The position numbers were made by a program, and so were the translations under genes. From assembly GCA_017513125.1 (NCBI GenBank), contig JAFWDI010000008.1:26902-90901 (forward strand): DNA of 64,000 bases, written 5' to 3'. The notes below the pieces were generated by a model. That model was given only the letters and a program-made list of their open reading frames with translations, had not been told where the DNA came from and searched no databases. This DNA comes from Lachnospiraceae bacterium. GTDB lineage: Bacteria; Bacillota; Clostridia; Lachnospirales; Lachnospiraceae. This document shows positions 23,113-30,960 of the stretch, one piece after another; the stretch's first letter is position 1; every line of letters starts with the position of its first letter.

Positions 23113-23400
23113 TTGAACAAGTACGAATTATGCCTCGTGCTCAGCGCCAGACTTGAGGACGAGCAGAGAGCCGATGCGCTCGAGAGAGTGAAAGGCTACG
23201 TCACCCGTTTCGGCGGCGAGATCGCCGACATCGACGAGTGGGGAAAGCGGAAGCTGGCTTATCCGATCCAGAAGATGGACGAGGGCTTCTACTACTTCAT
23301 TCACTTTGACGCAGAGGCTGCTGCTCCCGCGGAGATCGAAGCTCAGCTTCGCATCATGGAGCCCGTCCTCCGGTTTTTGATCGTTAAGCAGGAGGCTTAA
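23113..23400 (+). CDS. rpsF: 30S ribosomal protein S6
   Basis: S6 of 95 residues, first gene of the rpsF-ssb-rpsR operon. The start is a TTG at 23113, seven bases after AGGAGG; no ATG is available in the right place and the product then begins MNKYELCLVLSARLEDEQ. DEWGKRKLAYPIQKMDEGFYYFIHFDAE is the core S6 motif. It binds S18 in the 30S platform. Confidence 0.95.
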   Translation: MNKYELCLVLSARLEDEQRADALERVKGYVTRFGGEIADIDEWGKRKLAYPIQKMDEGFYYFIHFDAEAAAPAEIEAQLRIMEPVLRFLIVKQEA

Positions 23401-23422
23401 CTGATTAAGAAAGAGGCACTGC

Positions 23423-23878
23423 ATGAATAAAGTGATTCTTATGGGCCGCCTGACCCGCGACCCGGACATCCGTTATTCGCAGGGCGCGAACCCTACCGCG
23501 ATCGCCAGATACACGCTGGCCGTCGACAGACGTTTCCGCCGGAATAACGATGACCAGACGGCAGATTTCATCTCGTGCGTGGCGTTCGGCCGCAGCGCGG
23601 AGTTTGCCGAGAAGTACCTGCATCAGGGCACGAAGATCGCCGTGACCGGCCGCATTCAGACCGGCAGCTATACGAACCGTGACGGGCAGAAGGTCTACAC
23701 GACCGACGTGATCGTGGAAGACCAGGAGTTCGCCGAGAGCAAGGCTGCTTCCCAGCAGTCCTCGGGCGGATCCTACCAGGCTCCCGCGCGCCAGACCGAG
23801 AGACCGGCGGCGCCGCTGGACGACGGCTTTATCAACATCCCCGACGGAGTCGAAGACGACGGCCTTCCGTTTAACTAA
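23423..23878 (+). CDS. ssb: Single-stranded DNA-binding protein
   Basis: SSB of 151 residues with the OB-fold (about 1-107; MNKVILMGRLTRDPDIRYSQG, FISCVAFGRSAEFAEKYLHQGTKIAVTGRIQTGSY), a Gln/Ser/Pro-rich linker and the acidic tip ending GLPFN that recruits replication and repair partners (here LPFN rather than the consensus IPF). Sits between rpsF and rpsR as in most Bacillota. Confidence 0.96.
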   Translation: MNKVILMGRLTRDPDIRYSQGANPTAIARYTLAVDRRFRRNNDDQTADFISCVAFGRSAEFAEKYLHQGTKIAVTGRIQTGSYTNRDGQKVYTTDVIVEDQEFAESKAASQQSSGGSYQAPARQTERPAAPLDDGFINIPDGVEDDGLPFN

Positions 23879-23901
23879 TTTCGATTTAAGGAGAATAAAC
23901 C

Positions 23902-24159
23902 ATGGCTTTTAACAGAGAGGGCGGATCCCACAGAAGAAGCGGCGGTCCCCGTAAGAGAAGAAAAGTTTGCGTGTTCTGCGGTAGCGAGAAGGGCACCATC
24001 GATTACAAGGACGTGGCGAAGCTGAAGAAGTACATCTCCGAGAGAGGTAAGATCCTCCCCCGCAGAGTGACCGGAAACTGCCAGCAGCACCAGAGAGACA
24101 TCACGACTGCCGTGAAGCGCGCCCGTCACGTGGCCCTGCTTCCCTACACCGTCGAGTAA
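23902..24159 (+). CDS. rpsR: 30S ribosomal protein S18 (zinc-type N-terminus)
   Basis: S18 of 85 residues with ribosome-binding site AAGGAGA. The core [13 protein letters not shown] ends the protein. [17 protein letters not shown] contains CxxC, a trace of the zinc-binding C+ form; only this cysteine pair and a later NCQQH are present. Last gene of the operon; a terminator follows 64 bp on. Confidence 0.96.
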   Translation: MAFNREGGSHRRSGGPRKRRKVCVFCGSEKGTIDYKDVAKLKKYISERGKILPRRVTGNCQQHQRDITTAVKRARHVALLPYTVE

Positions 24160-24223
24160 GCCGCGCCGCACAGGCGGAAAGCTTTTCGACGAAAGATCCT
24201 GCGGATCATATCCATCACGTAGT

Positions 24224-24250
24224 ACCGCCGCGTTTTGCGGCGGTTTTTTT
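24224..24250 (+). terminator. Terminator after rpsR
   Basis: Perfect stem ACCGCCGC (24224-24231), loop GTTTT, GCGGCGGT (24237-24244), then seven T residues counting the stem end. Confidence 0.93.
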
Positions 24251-24303
24251 ATGCCGCGGGTTCTTTCGGACGCCGTCCCGGGCAGAAGAGTACAGATATG
24301 TTC

Positions 24304-24530
24304 TGCGAGCACAGTCTCCGGAGACGGTTCGCCGCTCCCTGAAGATCTGAACCTCAAAGCATGCCGCACGAAGGGTACCGCTTATACGTCCCGGGAAATC
24401 TCCGAAGGATTTCCCGGGACGATGCGCTGAGATCGTGATTCGGATATCACGCTCTCCCCCTTCGTTTCGGTTATGCTTTTCCGTTCGATCTTCATGGTCG
24501 CGTCTCAAGTCTCCGGAGACTGTGCTCGCA
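24304..24530 (-). repeat. Structured repeat element, copy D (minus orientation)
   Basis: A 227-bp element bounded by perfect 22-bp inverted repeats (24304-24325 and 24509-24530), each ending in the palindrome GTCTCCGGAGAC. Read on the minus strand it carries both family boxes, CTTGAGACGCGACCATGAAG at the 5' side and TTCAGGGAGCGGCGAAC at the 3' side. Between them are stems GAAGATC/GATCTTC, AAAGCAT..ACGAAGGG with CCCTTCGT..ATGCTTT, hairpin CGTGAT/ATCACG and a 13-bp hairpin GTCCCGGGAAATC/GATTTCCCGGGAC (24388-24420). It is the most divergent of four copies and lacks the YTGAGG internal loop. No convincing ORF. Confidence 0.8.
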
Positions 24531-24596
24531 GGAACAGAGCAGGCGATTTTTCATCTTTTTCGGGGATGCGGGAAGCCGCTGCAGTCAGACTGTACG

Positions 24597-24829
24597 GGCG
24601 TTCCCGCGGCAGGGAGAAAGCCTCGAGGCGCGACCATGAAGGCCTGATCGACACACATAGAAAAAACGAAGGCGAAATGTCTGTATCCGCACAGACATTT
24701 CAGCTCGACTGAGGCGGGAAATCATGGGATTTCCCGTCGAATTCGAGCGGCGCCCTCGTTTTTTCACATGTGTGAGATCGCGGCTCTTCAGGGGACGGCG
24801 AGCGGCTTTCCGATGCCGCGGGAACCGCC
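24597..24829 (+). repeat. Structured repeat element, copy A
   Basis: About 233 bp, head-to-head with copy D. Outer stem 24597-24611 with 24814-24829 (one bulge), AAAGCC/GGCTTT (24617-24622 and 24804-24809), box GCGCGACCATGAAG, stem 24660-24674 with 24751-24765, hairpin AAATGTCTG/CAGACATTT (24675-24700), then stem GCTCGA/TCGAGC enclosing loop CTGAGG/TCGAAT and hairpin CGGGAAATC/GATTTCCCG (24715-24736). The 3' box is TTCAGGGGACGGCGAGC. Same architecture as copies B and C although most paired bases differ. No function recognised. Confidence 0.85.
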
Positions 24830-24905
24830 GCAAGCGTCTTATCGCCGCCGCTGCCCGCCTCACCGCGAAAAAGATGAAAAACACAGCCGCCTGCGCCGCC
24901 ATCTA

Positions 24906-24914
24906 TGCTATAAT
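24906..24914 (+). promoter_or_regulatory. Extended -10 promoter for gdpP-rplI-dnaB
   Basis: TGC-TATAAT with the hexamer at 24909-24914, 43 bp before the gdpP ATG. No -35 hexamer. Confidence 0.7.
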
Positions 24915-24956
24915 CTGACTGATTATAGGCTTTTTACAGCCCCCGGAGGATCACAC

Positions 24957-27002
24957 ATGCCGAACACTCCCGCAGGAAAAACCGAAAGCACCGGACGTTA
25001 CCGCTACCGCGGCCTGGCCATCTGGGCGGTCGCCCTCTCGGACATCTTCATCGTCTGCGGCATCCCGCTGTTTTTCTATAACCTTTACCTGGCGATCGCG
25101 ATCGAGATCATTGCCGTCGTGTGCTTCGTCATCTCGGTCTGGCAGCTGTTCACCGCGAAGCGCCGCCTGCAGCGGACTTTCTACGAGCTCGCGATGAGTA
25201 ATGACACGGTGCAGTCCCACGTCATCAGCCAGATGCAGATCCCCTACGCGATCGTGAACCAGGACGGCGACATCATCTGGCAGAACGACGCTTTCTCCGC
25301 GCTGGCCCGCGACGGAAAGAAACTCGGAGAGGTCATCCCCGGCTTCGGAAAGACCGAGATGCGGAAGGCCCACACCCGGGAAGGCCTGAACATCCAGCAC
25401 GGAAGCACCTCCTACCGCGTGGTCTCGGAGAACCTGAGAGAGTTCGACGAGGGCAGCGATCTCGTGAAAGAGTTCATGGGCGAGGACGTGCTCTGGGGCC
25501 TGACCTTCTACGACGAGACCGCATTGATCAGCATGAAAAAAGAGCTGGCGGACCAGAAGAACATGGTCTGTCTGCTGTATCTGGATAATTACGACGAAGC
25601 GCTCGAGAACGTCGAGCAGGTCCGCCAGTCCATCCTGATCGCCCTGATCGACCGGAAGATAAACCGCTATTTCCGCCAGTACGACGCGCTCCTGCGGAAG
25701 CTCGAGAAGGATAAGTACCTCGCGGTCATTAAGCAGAAGCACATCGAAACGATGAAGGAGACGCGCTTCTCGATCCTCGAGGAAGTGAAGGACGTGAACA
25801 TCGGAAACGCCCAGGCGGTCACGGTCAGCATCGGCCTCGGCATGGGCGGCGACGAGTACGCGAAGAACTACGACTACGCGCGCGTGGCGATCGATATGGC
25901 CCTGGCCCGCGGCGGCGACCAGGCCGTCGTGAAGGACGCCTCCCGCATCCAGTATTTCGGCGGGCGCTCCCAGCAGGTCGAAAAGAACACCCGCGTGAAA
26001 GCCCGCATGAAGGCGCACGCGCTGGCGGAGCTGGTCCGCCCGCACGAGCAGATCTTTATCATGGGCCACCGGCTGGGCGACATCGACTGCATCGGCGCGG
26101 GCATCGGCATGTACCGCGCGATGGCGTCCATGGGGAAGCAGACGCACATCGTCATGAACGACGTGATCGCTTCCGTGAAGCAGTTCTACGACTACTTCAC
26201 GCAGAGCCCGGATTATCCGGACGACCTGTTCATCACGGGCGAGCAGGCATTGTCTATGCTGACCGATGACTCGGTCCTGATCGTCGTCGACACGAACCGC
26301 CGCTCGATCGTCGAGGAGAAAGAACTGGCCGACCGCGCGAAGACCATCGTGGTGCTCGATCACCACCGGCAGGTGGCCGATTACATCGCGGACGCGACAT
26401 TGTCCTACGTCGAACCGTTCGCTTCTTCGGCCAGCGAGATGGTCGCGGAGATCCTCCAGTATTTCGGGGACGGGGAGACCGCCCTGCGCCCCGCGGAGGC
26501 GGACGCGATCTATGCGGGCATCGTGCTCGACACGCATAACTTCACCGCGCAGACCGGCGTGCGCACGTTCGAGGCGGCGGCCTACCTGCGGAAGAGCGGC
26601 GCGGACATCACGAAGGTCCGAAAGCTGTTCCGCGACGACCTCGAGGCATATAAGGTGAAGGCGGAAGCCATCCATAACATGGAGATCATCCATAACCGCT
26701 TTGCGATCACGGTGTGCCCGCCTTACGGAGAGAGCCCGACCGTCCTCGCGGCCGAGACCGCGAACGATCTGCTGTCGATCACCGAGATCCAGGCGTCGTT
26801 CGTGCTGACCGACTACGAAGGGACCGTGTTCATCAGCGCGCGTTCGATCGACGAGGTCAATGTCCAGGTGATCATGGAGAAGCTCGGCGGCGGCGGACAC
26901 ATGTCGATCGCGGGCGCGCAGCTGAAGGGCGCTTCGGTCAGCGATGCGAAGGAACTGATGAAAGAGACGATCGATCTGATGATCGAGGAAGGAGATATCT
27001 GA
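24957..27002 (+). CDS. gdpP: Cyclic-di-AMP phosphodiesterase, GdpP/YybT family
   Basis: Membrane-bound enzyme that hydrolyses c-di-AMP. The ATG at 24957 follows GGAGGA; a longer in-frame start at 24768 lies within repeat A and is rejected. The 681 residues comprise two membrane helices (about 20-65), a PAS-like domain (about 90-150), a degenerate GGDEF domain (about 185-310), the DHH domain with GHRLGDIDCIGAG, VVDTNR and VVLDHHRQ, and a DHHA1 domain with GGGGHMSIAGAQL near the C-terminus. All metal-binding residues look intact. Stop and rplI start share one base. Confidence 0.95.
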   Translation: MPNTPAGKTESTGRYRYRGLAIWAVALSDIFIVCGIPLFFYNLYLAIAIEIIAVVCFVISVWQLFTAKRRLQRTFYELAMSNDTVQSHVISQMQIPYAIVNQDGDIIWQNDAFSALARDGKKLGEVIPGFGKTEMRKAHTREGLNIQHGSTSYRVVSENLREFDEGSDLVKEFMGEDVLWGLTFYDETALISMKKELADQKNMVCLLYLDNYDEALENVEQVRQSILIALIDRKINRYFRQYDALLRKLEKDKYLAVIKQKHIETMKETRFSILEEVKDVNIGNAQAVTVSIGLGMGGDEYAKNYDYARVAIDMALARGGDQAVVKDASRIQYFGGRSQQVEKNTRVKARMKAHALAELVRPHEQIFIMGHRLGDIDCIGAGIGMYRAMASMGKQTHIVMNDVIASVKQFYDYFTQSPDYPDDLFITGEQALSMLTDDSVLIVVDTNRRSIVEEKELADRAKTIVVLDHHRQVADYIADATLSYVEPFASSASEMVAEILQYFGDGETALRPAEADAIYAGIVLDTHNFTAQTGVRTFEAAAYLRKSGADITKVRKLFRDDLEAYKVKAEAIHNMEIIHNRFAITVCPPYGESPTVLAAETANDLLSITEIQASFVLTDYEGTVFISARSIDEVNVQVIMEKLGGGGHMSIAGAQLKGASVSDAKELMKETIDLMIEEGDI

Positions 27003-27451
27003 TGGAGATCATTTTGCTGCAGGATGTAAAGAAGATCGGTAAGAAGGGCGAGCGGGTAAAGGTCTCCGACGGCTATGCCAGAAACTATCTGATCCCGAAG
27101 GGCCTGGGCGCCGAGCCGAAGGCTGCGGTGCTGAACGACGCGAAGCTTCACGATCAGAACCTGAAGAAAGTCGCGGCCGAAGAGCTCGCGGCGGCGAAGG
27201 AGCTCGCGGAGAAGATCGCGGCGTGCCCCGTGACGCTGGCCGTGAAGTCCGGCGTCAGCGGAAAGGTCTTCGGGTCCGTCACCACGAAGGAGATCGCGAA
27301 GGCGTTTTCGGACGCCTGCGGCATCGAGCTGGATAAGAAAAAGATCGTCCTCGCGGAGCCGATCAAGGACCTGGGCGACTACGAGCTGCCCGTGAAGCTG
27401 CATAAGGACGTGACCGCGAAACTGAAGCTGCAGGTGGTCGCGAAGGAATAA
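27002..27451 (+). CDS. rplI: 50S ribosomal protein L9
   Basis: L9 of 149 residues: N-domain MEIILLQDVKKIGKKGERVKVSDGYARNYLIPKGLG, connecting helix (about 45-75) and C-domain. The start overlaps the gdpP stop. Classic Bacillota gdpP-rplI-dnaB order. Confidence 0.97.
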   Translation: MEIILLQDVKKIGKKGERVKVSDGYARNYLIPKGLGAEPKAAVLNDAKLHDQNLKKVAAEELAAAKELAEKIAACPVTLAVKSGVSGKVFGSVTTKEIAKAFSDACGIELDKKKIVLAEPIKDLGDYELPVKLHKDVTAKLKLQVVAKE

Positions 27452-27491
27452 ACGTGCCGCGGGGAGCCCCCGGCGATATGCAGGTGTGAAC

Positions 27492-28859
27492 ATGCCCGAA
27501 GAAACTTTAAGAGAACGCAGACAGCCTTATAACGAAGAGGCGGAGCGCTCGGTCATCGGCTCGATGATGAGCATGGATAAGGAAGCCATTATGGCGGCGG
27601 CGGAGATCCTCAGCGGTGAGGATTTCTATTTCCGGCGCTATCAGGTGATCTTTGACGCGGTCCTGGAGATCAATGCCGCCGGCCTCGACGCCGACCCCAT
27701 CACCGTCCAGAACAAACTCCGCGAGAAAGACATCTCCCCGGAGGTCGCGGACTTCGATTACCTGCGCAGCCTGGTCGAGGCGATCCCGACTTCGGCGAAC
27801 GTGCGCAGCTACGCGCAGATCGTCTGGGAGAAGGCGGTCCTGCGCCGCCTGATCAAGGTCTCCGAGAACATTGCCGCGGAGGCCTACACCGGGAAGGAAC
27901 CGCTCGACGACATTCTCGACCGCACCGAGCGCGCAGTGTTCGACCTCGCGCGCAGCGGCCGCACCGAGACCTACACGCCGATCTCGAAGATCGCGATGGA
28001 CGTGTTCCACCGGATCGAGGAGGCCAGCCGTTCGAAGTCGATGATCACCGGCCTGGCGACCGGATACAGCGATCTGGATTATAAGCTGAGCGGCCTGCAG
28101 AAGTCCGACCTGATCCTCGTGGCCGCGCGCCCGTCGATGGGTAAGACCGCGCTGGTCCTGAACATCGCCCAGAACATCGCCGTGAAGTCCGGAAAGCGCC
28201 GGAACGTCGCGATCTTCTCGCTCGAAATGTCGAAGGAGCAGCTCACGAACCGCCTGTTCGCGATGCAGAGCGGGATCAACTCCCAGAACCTCCGGAACGG
28301 CCAGCTCACCCCCGCGCAGTGGGGCGAACTGTCCGAGACCGTAAACGAGATCGGCCGAAGCGGCCTGATCATCGACGACACGCCCGGCATCAGCGTCTCG
28401 GAGATGCGCTCGCGCTGCCGGAAGTACGACCTCGACTGCGGCGGACTCGATCTGATCGTCGTCGATTACCTCCAGCTGATGAGCTCGGGCCGGAAGAACG
28501 GGGACAGCCGCCAGCAGGAGATCTCCGATATCTCGCGCGGCCTGAAGAGCCTGGCCCGCGAGATGAAGGTGCCCGTCATCGCGCTTTCGCAGCTGTCGCG
28601 CGCGGTCGAAGGCCGCCAGGATAAACGGCCCATGCTGTCCGACCTCCGTGAGTCCGGCGCGATCGAGCAGGACGCCGACGTCGTCATGTTCCTGTTCCGC
28701 GACGACTATTACACGAAAGAGCAGTCGCAGCACCCCGGCGAGACCGAGCTGATCATCGCGAAACAGAGAAACGGCCCCACCGGCACGGTCTATCTCGGCT
28801 GGCTGGCGGAGACGACGCGCTTCGTGAGCCTGCAGCGGGAGCCTCGCGGCGGGGCCTGA
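27492..28859 (+). CDS. dnaB: Replicative DNA helicase DnaB
   Basis: Replication-fork helicase. I chose ATG 27492, five bases after AGGTG; a GTG two codons upstream is possible. The 455 residues have the N-terminal domain (about 10-110), linker helix, and RecA-like C-domain with Walker A ARPSMGKTAL (about 215), Walker B LIVVDYLQLMS (about 320), the ALSQLSRAVEGR and DLRESGAIEQDADVV blocks, and the arginine-finger region. No intein. Confidence 0.96.
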   Translation: MPEETLRERRQPYNEEAERSVIGSMMSMDKEAIMAAAEILSGEDFYFRRYQVIFDAVLEINAAGLDADPITVQNKLREKDISPEVADFDYLRSLVEAIPTSANVRSYAQIVWEKAVLRRLIKVSENIAAEAYTGKEPLDDILDRTERAVFDLARSGRTETYTPISKIAMDVFHRIEEASRSKSMITGLATGYSDLDYKLSGLQKSDLILVAARPSMGKTALVLNIAQNIAVKSGKRRNVAIFSLEMSKEQLTNRLFAMQSGINSQNLRNGQLTPAQWGELSETVNEIGRSGLIIDDTPGISVSEMRSRCRKYDLDCGGLDLIVVDYLQLMSSGRKNGDSRQQEISDISRGLKSLAREMKVPVIALSQLSRAVEGRQDKRPMLSDLRESGAIEQDADVVMFLFRDDYYTKEQSQHPGETELIIAKQRNGPTGTVYLGWLAETTRFVSLQREPRGGA

Positions 28860-28896
28860 TTCTGCCGGTGAAATCCCGGAATAATATGATAAGTGT

Positions 28897-28928
28897 GAGA
28901 GGCTCTGCGAACGCAGAGCCTCTCTTTT
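28897..28928 (+). terminator. Terminator after dnaB
   Basis: Perfect 12-bp stem GAGAGGCTCTGC (28897-28908), loop GAAC, GCAGAGCCTCTC (28913-28924), TTTT. Confidence 0.92.
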
Positions 28929-28940
28929 GACGCATTTCTT

Positions 28941-29020
28941 TAGCTGGCAGCCAATTGTTTTAGCTGATGGCTAAAGTCTTTAACTAACAGCCCGGTTTTT
29001 TAGCTAACAGTTAAAGTTTT
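28941..29020 (+). repeat. Four 20-bp direct repeats in exact 20-bp phase
   Basis: Units begin at 28941, 28961, 28981 and 29001: TAGCTGGCAGCCAATTGTTT, TAGCTGATGGCTAAAGTCTT, TAACTAACAGCCCGGTTTTT, TAGCTAACAGTTAAAGTTTT. A weak fifth unit may start at 29021. Each unit contains a partial inverted repeat, clearest in the second (TTTAGC-N5-GCTAAA). They lie between the dnaB terminator and the VanZ promoter, 59 bp upstream of its -35. Period and length are like iterons or a cooperative operator; which of these is unknown. Confidence 0.75.
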
Positions 29021-29078
29021 TTGCGAAATGCCACCATTTGGTAGTACCAAGCCACCCGCCTCACAGTCCCTCGCCCGG

Positions 29079-29107
29079 TTGACGAACTCCCTCCCCCGAC
29101 CTAAAAT
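29079..29107 (+). promoter_or_regulatory. Promoter of the VanZ-like gene
   Basis: TTGACG (29079-29084), 17-bp spacer, TAAAAT (29102-29107). The expected start, 29114-29115, falls on the A of the ATG start codon, so the mRNA may be leaderless. Confidence 0.75.
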
Positions 29108-29114
29108 GTCTCCG

Positions 29115-29561
29115 ATGAATAAACGTTCCCGCACCATATTTCTCATACTCACTCTCGCGGTCATGATCTTCATCTTCGTCCAGTCCGCCATGCCAGCGGA
29201 CCTCTCGGGCGCGGAGAGCGGACTGTTCGCCCGGCTGCTCGCCGGGCTCTTCGGCGCGGCCGACGATCCTGCGGCCCTGGACCTCGCGCATTTCCTCGAG
29301 TATCTGGCGCTGGGGCTGTGCCTGCGGATGGCCTTCGGCGGGAGAGCGGAAGACCGCCCCCGCCTGAACGCGGCCTTCCCGGCCTGGCTCATCGGCGCGG
29401 CCTACGCGGTCACGGATGAGATCCACCAGATCTTCGTGCCGGGCCGCAGCGGACAGGTGAAGGACGTGCTTCTGGACGCGGCCGGCGTTCTGGCCGGCGT
29501 TCTGATCGCAGCAGCCGCACTGAAGAGAGCGGGAGCTGCGGGCGCGCGTTCCCGGCATTGA
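29115..29561 (+). CDS. VanZ-family membrane protein
   Basis: A 148-residue membrane protein with four predicted helices: TIFLILTLAVMIFIFVQS (about 6-23), the DLAHFLEYLALGLCLRMAF helix, AAFPAWLIGAAYAVTDEIHQIF and a C-terminal helix. The segments HFLEYLALG, TDEIHQIFVPGRSGQVKDVLLDAAG carry the VanZ signature (H, E, D-E-hQxFxpGR). No ribosome-binding site precedes ATG 29115, and the promoter predicts a leaderless message. No vancomycin-resistance genes are adjacent; VanZ-like proteins are often of unknown role, some protecting against lipoglycopeptides. Confidence 0.85.
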   Translation: MNKRSRTIFLILTLAVMIFIFVQSAMPADLSGAESGLFARLLAGLFGAADDPAALDLAHFLEYLALGLCLRMAFGGRAEDRPRLNAAFPAWLIGAAYAVTDEIHQIFVPGRSGQVKDVLLDAAGVLAGVLIAAAALKRAGAAGARSRH

Positions 29562-29562
29562 A

Positions 29563-29607
29563 AAAAGAGTGCACGGTCATCGGACCGCACACTCTTTTCT
29601 TTTTTTT
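29563..29607. terminator. Bidirectional terminator between VanZ and SDR genes
   Basis: AAAAGAGTG-CA-CGGTC-ATCG-GACCG-CA-CACTCTTTT followed by TCTTTTTTT; symmetric A and T flanks serve both converging genes. Confidence 0.85.
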
Positions 29608-29660
29608 CGGATCCGCACCGCCGGCCCGGTTCTTCGCCGCGGGCGTATCCCGCAGGGATG

Positions 29661-30467
29661 TTACACCGCCAGCGAATATCCTCCATCGGCCGTCACGACC
29701 ACGCCGGTCACGATGTTCGAGGCTTCGGAAGCCAGGTAGACCGCCAGCGCGCCAATCTCGGAGACCTGCCCGAAACGCCCCATAGGGATCTTCTCGATGA
29801 TCTCGTCCTTCACTTCGTCGGGCATTTTCGCGGCCATGTCCGTGTAGGTGTAGCCGGGGGCGATGGCATTGACATTAATGCCGTACTTGCCCCACTCGAC
29901 CGCGAGGTCGCGCGTCAGGTGGTTCAGGGCCGCCTTCGCCGCGTGGTAGGGCGCAAAGGTCACGGGCTTATTAATGATCGCACCGGAGTTCGAAGTGATG
30001 TTGATGACTTTTCCGCCCTTTCCGGCGTCACGCATGTACTTTCCGACGATGTAGCTCATGCGCATCGCTCCGTTCAGGTCGATGTCGATGCAGTGGAACC
30101 AGTCCGTCAGATCCTCGTCCATGTCGAGTACGTCACCGGCGACCGCGACGCCGGCGTTATTCACGAGGATGTCCACGCTGCCGAAGTCCGCGATGAACGC
30201 GGCGACCGCGTCGCGGCACTGCTGCATGTCGGAGATGTCCACGGCGTAGCAGCGGAATGTCCCGTCATACTTTTCCGAAAACTCCGCGACGGCTGCTTTC
30301 GCGCTTTCCTGGTTTCGGCACATGATGCCGACGTTTGCTCCCTGCTGAGCGAACGCGGTGGCGATGCCCAGGCCGATGCCGCGGTTTCCGCCGGTCACGA
30401 TGGCGTTTTTACCCTTCAGGCAGTACGCGCCTTCCTGGGACATGATCGGATCTTTTACGATGCCCAT
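29661..30467 (-). CDS. Short-chain dehydrogenase/reductase
   Basis: Classical SDR of 268 residues; start ATG at 30467 follows AAGGAGG. Cofactor loop TGGNRGIG (about residues 28-35), NNAG (about 110), catalytic Ser in NITSNSG and YHAAK (Tyr/Lys, about 173-177). SYIVGKYMRDAGKGGKVINITSNSGAIINKP resembles sorbose/gluconate-type reductases, but substrate is not predictable. Single gene read toward the VanZ terminator, divergent from the amino-sugar operon. Confidence 0.9.
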   Translation of the reverse strand: MGIVKDPIMSQEGAYCLKGKNAIVTGGNRGIGLGIATAFAQQGANVGIMCRNQESAKAAVAEFSEKYDGTFRCYAVDISDMQQCRDAVAAFIADFGSVDILVNNAGVAVAGDVLDMDEDLTDWFHCIDIDLNGAMRMSYIVGKYMRDAGKGGKVINITSNSGAIINKPVTFAPYHAAKAALNHLTRDLAVEWGKYGINVNAIAPGYTYTDMAAKMPDEVKDEIIEKIPMGRFGQVSEIGALAVYLASEASNIVTGVVVTADGGYSLAV

Positions 30468-30525
30468 AGATGATACCTCCTTAAAAAACACGAAGAAAAG
30501 ATTCGGTTCCTGTGATACTGTAATC

Positions 30526-30531
30526 ATTATA
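30526..30531 (-). promoter_or_regulatory. -10 of the SDR promoter
   Basis: Minus-strand TATAAT 59 bp upstream of the SDR start; no good -35. An inverted repeat TGTGATAC (30511-30518) / GTATCACA (30572-30579) brackets it and could be an operator. Confidence 0.5.
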
Positions 30532-30672
30532 TGCCACTCGCGTCGGAAAAGCTATGTTCGCATCTTTTCAGGTATCACAATACTTCTCGCGCTGTTCACA
30601 CGCCGGTGTGTTTTGCGATGGTAAGCGGCGGCTGAACCGCGATGCAAAGCCGGAATGCAGAGCACGAAAGTA

Positions 30673-30701
30673 TTGTTTACGCCATCTATCAGTAGTATAA
30701 T
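30673..30701 (+). promoter_or_regulatory. Promoter of the ribozyme-controlled amino-sugar operon
   Basis: TTGTTT (30673-30678), 17-bp spacer, TATAAT (30696-30701). Transcription would start near 30708, about 90 nt before the ribozyme cleavage site. Confidence 0.8.
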
Positions 30702-30797
30702 ATTTCAGTTTAGATGTGCATATCTAGTGGAGAAGACCGCACATGGAGACACTGTAAAACAGGCACTCTTTACGGAGGTATAAACGGAGACCTGTTA

Positions 30798-30930
30798 GCG
30801 CCAGGACCGGGAACGGTTGACGAGGTCGGCAGTCATCGAAAGACTCGGCGGATGCTGCCGCGGCTCACGCGCATGAGTCGTCAGGGGAGAAGGAAAAAGC
30901 GAAATCGACATCGTAACAGAGGTCTCCCCG
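30798..30930 (+). ncRNA. glmS self-cleaving ribozyme/riboswitch
   Basis: Metabolite-dependent ribozyme that uses glucosamine-6-phosphate as cofactor for self-cleavage; cleaved mRNA is then degraded. Cleavage is predicted between A30797 and G30798 (TTA/GCGCC). I recognise the conserved core: P1 ACCG-GGAA-CGGT (30806-30817), TTGACGAGG (30817-30825) holding the catalytic guanine, GGCAG/CTGCC (30828-30832 and 30855-30859) enclosing ATCGAAAGACTCGGCGGATG, P3 CGGCTCA/TGAGTCG (30861-30880), and P4 GGGGAGA/TCTCCCC (30884-30890 and 30923-30929). All match the Bacillus glmS element from memory. Unusually, the downstream gene is not glmS but a GlmU-like acetyltransferase, nagB and glmM. Confidence 0.93.
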
Positions 30931-30960
30931 CATTGCGACTTTTTAAGGAGAACACTGCGA

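Noticed and set aside
28941..29020. CRISPR array
   Set aside because: The 20-bp units abut with no spacers and no cas genes are present.
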